Shown here: piece by piece, positions 62,216 through 64,000 of the stretch
Numbering within the stretch: position 1 is the first letter of the stretch
Layout of the letters: every line of letters begins with the position of its first letter
Assembly: GCA_944323985.1 (NCBI GenBank)
Contig: CALUUP010000004.1
Span: forward strand, 28,450 to 92,449
Direction of reading: 5' to 3'
DNA: 64,000 nt
Origin: Candidatus Gastranaerophilales bacterium
GTDB taxonomy: Bacteria > Cyanobacteriota > Vampirovibrionia > Gastranaerophilales > Gastranaerophilaceae
Program-made: the position numbers and the translations under genes
The notes under the pieces: model-generated
Seen by the model: only the letters and a program-made list of their open reading frames with translations
Databases searched by the model: none
Told to the model about the DNA's origin: nothing

Positions 62216-62274
62216 TTTTGTAACAGAATATATAAGATGTGAAATTGAATAATTTTTCAATACTTTATATATAT
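62216..62274 (+). promoter_or_regulatory. Two-box upstream element of the gene at 62305
   Basis: TTTTGTAAC at 62216-62224, 36 bases, then TACTTTATATATAT from 62261. A TTGAAT (62245-62250) with TATATA 17 bases later could be the core promoter. ATATATAAGATGT occurs twice in this stretch. Confidence 0.55.
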
Positions 62275-62304
62275 ATAAGATGTAAGCAAAACGAGGTAAG
62301 AATT

Positions 62305-63492
62305 ATGTCAAGAATTAATTGTCATAGCGCATTCCAACATTATGAAATGTTTCATTCAAGACATTGTGGCGGTAATTATGGTAGTGTTTTTAATACTACT
62401 TATAATATAAACTGCGGTGGTCATAATGGTGGTTTCTGGGGCGGTTTTGGTCTTGGTTTAGGAAATGCCTTTGGTAATATATTCGGAGGAATGTTCGGCG
62501 GCGGAATGTTCGGCGGTGGTAATATGTTCGGAGGTTTTGGATTCCCAATGTTCGGCGGCGGAATGTTTGGTGGAATTCCTTCTTGGAATAATTCTTGGAA
62601 TCTTTCTGGACTATTTGGTAATCGTGAAAAGAAAGCCGATAAGTCCGATGAAACAGATGCTCCTAAGAAAGAAGTAAAAGTTGAACACGAACCTTGTAAT
62701 GATCCTGATCTAAAGAAAATTAATGGTTTTAGAGATAAGGTTCAAGAATTACAGAAAGCTCCTGATGCTGCAAAAGCTGAAGCTCTTAAAAAAGAAATTG
62801 AAGAAGCAATGAAAAATCAAGATGATACTCATAAAGCTGAAAATACAGCTTCTTATCAAAATTTATTAGATGATTTAAATGCTTTATCTTCTTCAAAACC
62901 GGTAGTTACAACACCTGTTTTAGAAACTCCTTCAACACAAACACCTTTGGTAGATAAAGCTAAAGAAATAGATGCTGCTGATAGTTTTGATAAGTTACCA
63001 GATTATGCAAGTTTATCAGATGCTGATAAAAAGAAATATCTTGAAAAATGTTTAGAATTAGCAAAATCATTATCACCTGAAGATTTACAAGCTCAAATTG
63101 CTAAACTTCCTGATGATGTTAGAATAAAAGTTAAACAATCATTCTATGAAGCTGGTTATACAAACGTTAAACCTGAAGAGTTGAGCGATGATTTATTAAA
63201 AAAATTGGTATCAATAATTGATAAATCTGATATTGATGATTTTAATAACATAAAAGTTTTAAAAACAACTAAGTCTGGAGAAAATAAATGGACTGTTGGT
63301 ATAAAGAGTAATGAATCAGGAACGGAAGTTTCATATGTACAAGTTGAAGTTGTTGATGGAGAGTTAATCTTCCACGGTAAACAAGAAAATCAAAAATATG
63401 TTCTTCAAAAAGATAAAGATAATAAGTTACATTTAATGCAATATAAATATTATCAAGGTTTTGGAACAGCAGATGTTAGTAAACAATCATAA
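62305..63492 (+). CDS. Lineage-specific protein with MFGG/GGG repeats, 395 residues
   Basis: No family recognised. Start: ATG at 62305 with GAGG 9 bases upstream (a GTG at 62239 has none). Residues 1-35 are rich in His, Cys, Asn and Tyr (CHSAFQHYEMFHSRHCGGNY). Residues about 38-95 are almost only Gly, Phe, Met and Asn with repeated MFGGGMFGG units. The rest is polar and helical (about 105-300; Lys/Asp/Ala rich with a Thr/Pro linker near 195-215), ending with a small beta-rich segment (about 325-385). The repeat region uses GGC/GGA codons more than the neighbours. No signal peptide. The low-complexity part resembles phase-separating or fibre-forming sequences. Confidence 0.78.
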   Translation: MSRINCHSAFQHYEMFHSRHCGGNYGSVFNTTYNINCGGHNGGFWGGFGLGLGNAFGNIFGGMFGGGMFGGGNMFGGFGFPMFGGGMFGGIPSWNNSWNLSGLFGNREKKADKSDETDAPKKEVKVEHEPCNDPDLKKINGFRDKVQELQKAPDAAKAEALKKEIEEAMKNQDDTHKAENTASYQNLLDDLNALSSSKPVVTTPVLETPSTQTPLVDKAKEIDAADSFDKLPDYASLSDADKKKYLEKCLELAKSLSPEDLQAQIAKLPDDVRIKVKQSFYEAGYTNVKPEELSDDLLKKLVSIIDKSDIDDFNNIKVLKTTKSGENKWTVGIKSNESGTEVSYVQVEVVDGELIFHGKQENQKYVLQKDKDNKLHLMQYKYYQGFGTADVSKQS

Positions 63493-63524
63493 TAAAAACT
63501 CCCTTTATAGGGAGTTTTTATTTT
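63493..63524 (+). terminator. Intrinsic terminator, possibly bidirectional
   Basis: TAAAAACTCCC (63493-63503) pairs with GGGAGTTTTTA (63510-63520), 6-base loop, T-rich on both flanks. It overlaps the stop codon of the small convergent ORF. Confidence 0.9.
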
Positions 63525-63691
63525 ATAAAAATGTACTTTTCACCATATGGAGATGGTGAATTTTTTATATTCTCTAAAAATTCTCCTAAATTATAATCAG
63601 GATTCGTTACAAATTTTGTATCATTATCTTTATTGATAATCTCATTCTTCGATAAAATTTTTGTTATAATTTCTTCGCTCGTAAGCTCCAT
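63518..63691 (-). CDS. Possible small protein, 57 residues
   Basis: An ATG at 63691 with AAGG 9-10 bases upstream opens a frame starting MELTSEEIITKILSKNE and ending GEKYIFIK. It is acidic, mainly helical, with no recognised family. The coding pattern looks plausible, but length is short and the stop falls inside the terminator hairpin. An in-frame earlier ATG at 63736 lacks a ribosome binding site. Confidence 0.4.
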   Translation of the reverse strand: MELTSEEIITKILSKNEIINKDNDTKFVTNPDYNLGEFLENIKNSPSPYGEKYIFIK

Positions 63692-63878
63692 TAATAAGCC
63701 CTTATTTATTTGTGATTGGATAATTAAATTTAGCATTAATATGTTTTTTTTTCAAGAATTTATTATAAATATTTGTAAAAGTTTAATATTAGTATGTTTT
63801 ATCCTACTTGAAATATCAATATGCTTGTTTTATTATGTTTTTGTACATAAATATGCTATAAAGGTGGTGAAAATATAA

Positions 63879-64000
63879 ATGGCAGAAGTTAAAGTTGGCG
63901 AAAACGAAAGTATCGAAAGCGCATTAAGAAGATTCAAAAAGAAAATTCAAAAAGCTGGAATCTTATCAGAAGTTAAAAAACGTGAAAGATACGAGAAGCC
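63879..64000 (+). CDS. rpsU: 30S ribosomal protein S21, N-terminal part (runs off the window)
   Basis: The first 40 residues are present: [20 protein letters not shown], then [21 protein letters not shown], a clear S21. It joins mRNA initiation on the 30S platform. AAGGTGGTGA gives a strong ribosome binding site 9 bases upstream. The remaining 20-30 residues lie past base 64000. Confidence 0.95.
   Translation, partial: MAEVKVGENESIESALRRFKKKIQKAGILSEVKKRERYEK

Noticed and set aside
62465..62677. Cys/Glu-rich frame inside the MFGG gene
   Set aside because: It is a shifted reading of the MFGG repeat (GAATGTTCGGC units) and has no ribosome binding site.
63633..63878. 81-codon hydrophobic plus-strand frame before rpsU
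   Set aside because: Phe/Ile-rich translation typical of AT-rich non-coding DNA; it overlaps the small minus-strand ORF and runs into the rpsU ribosome binding site.
1..64000. Insertion sequences, prophage, integrases or attachment sites
   Set aside because: No transposase, integrase or phage structural gene was recognised; the S74 domain in the pilin fusion is phage-related only by domain, with no other phage gene nearby.

Overview
The window looks like chromosome of a low-GC, Gram-negative-type bacterium on the cyanobacterial branch, most likely a non-photosynthetic Melainabacteria/Vampirovibrionia member such as the gut Gastranaerophilales. The lineage evidence is indirect. The left edge holds the C-terminus of a Ycf45-type R3H protein, a family typical of cyanobacteria and plastids. 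BamA has three POTRA domains, as in cyanobacterial Omp85. tRNA-Leu(UAG) closely resembles the cyanobacterial version. The envelope is didermic (BamA, Skp/OmpH, TolC, RND pump). No photosynthesis genes, transposases, prophage genes or CRISPR arrays were seen, and coding density is high.

Layout. 1-8.4 kb: Ycf45 end, a complete RND efflux operon (adaptor, pump, TolC), two small lineage-type proteins and an orphan TolC. 8.4-13.6 kb (minus): bamA, ompH/skp, pyrimidine-nucleoside phosphorylase, and a soluble protein built on the FlhA cytoplasmic domain. 13.7-18 kb: small barrel-like protein, LuxR-type HTH, a 725-residue membrane protein with a 22-residue repeat, and a radical SAM/SPASM enzyme behind a terminator-like leader. 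18-21.6 kb: rfbCBA and a secondary alcohol dehydrogenase. 21.7-27.5 kb: CDF metal exporter, membrane protein, DtxR-type regulator, prfB, tmk, lytic transglycosylase. 27.7-32.9 kb: exported protein with a serpin-like C-terminus, aminotransferase, gatD-recO-pilT, and a Cys/Ser-rich repeat protein. 33-40.5 kb: S10-to-S14 ribosomal protein operon with several strongly structured spacers; it ends after rpsN instead of continuing to rpsH. 40.5-56.5 kb: lipoprotein, two TPR proteins, membrane pyrophosphatase, queE, ctpA-recJ, tlyA-tatD, a PD-(D/E)XK protein and a PfkB kinase. 56.5-64 kb: tRNA-Leu, three unusual large proteins, pepP-trmH, and the start of rpsU.

The most unusual content is a set of lineage-specific, probably surface or secreted proteins. 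One fuses a type IV prepilin N-terminus to YadA-like head repeats and an S74 (endosialidase-type) chaperone domain. Others are a 395-residue protein with MFGG repeats, a 312-residue coiled-coil protein, a 491-residue acidic protein and the 119-residue Cys/Ser-rich protein. Three of these carry the same two-box upstream element with nearly constant spacing (TGTAA(C/A), 36-37 bases, TACTTT), which suggests co-regulation. Together with pilT and the FlhA-derived protein they make this region the best place to look for an undescribed surface or secretion system, although the link between these parts is inference.
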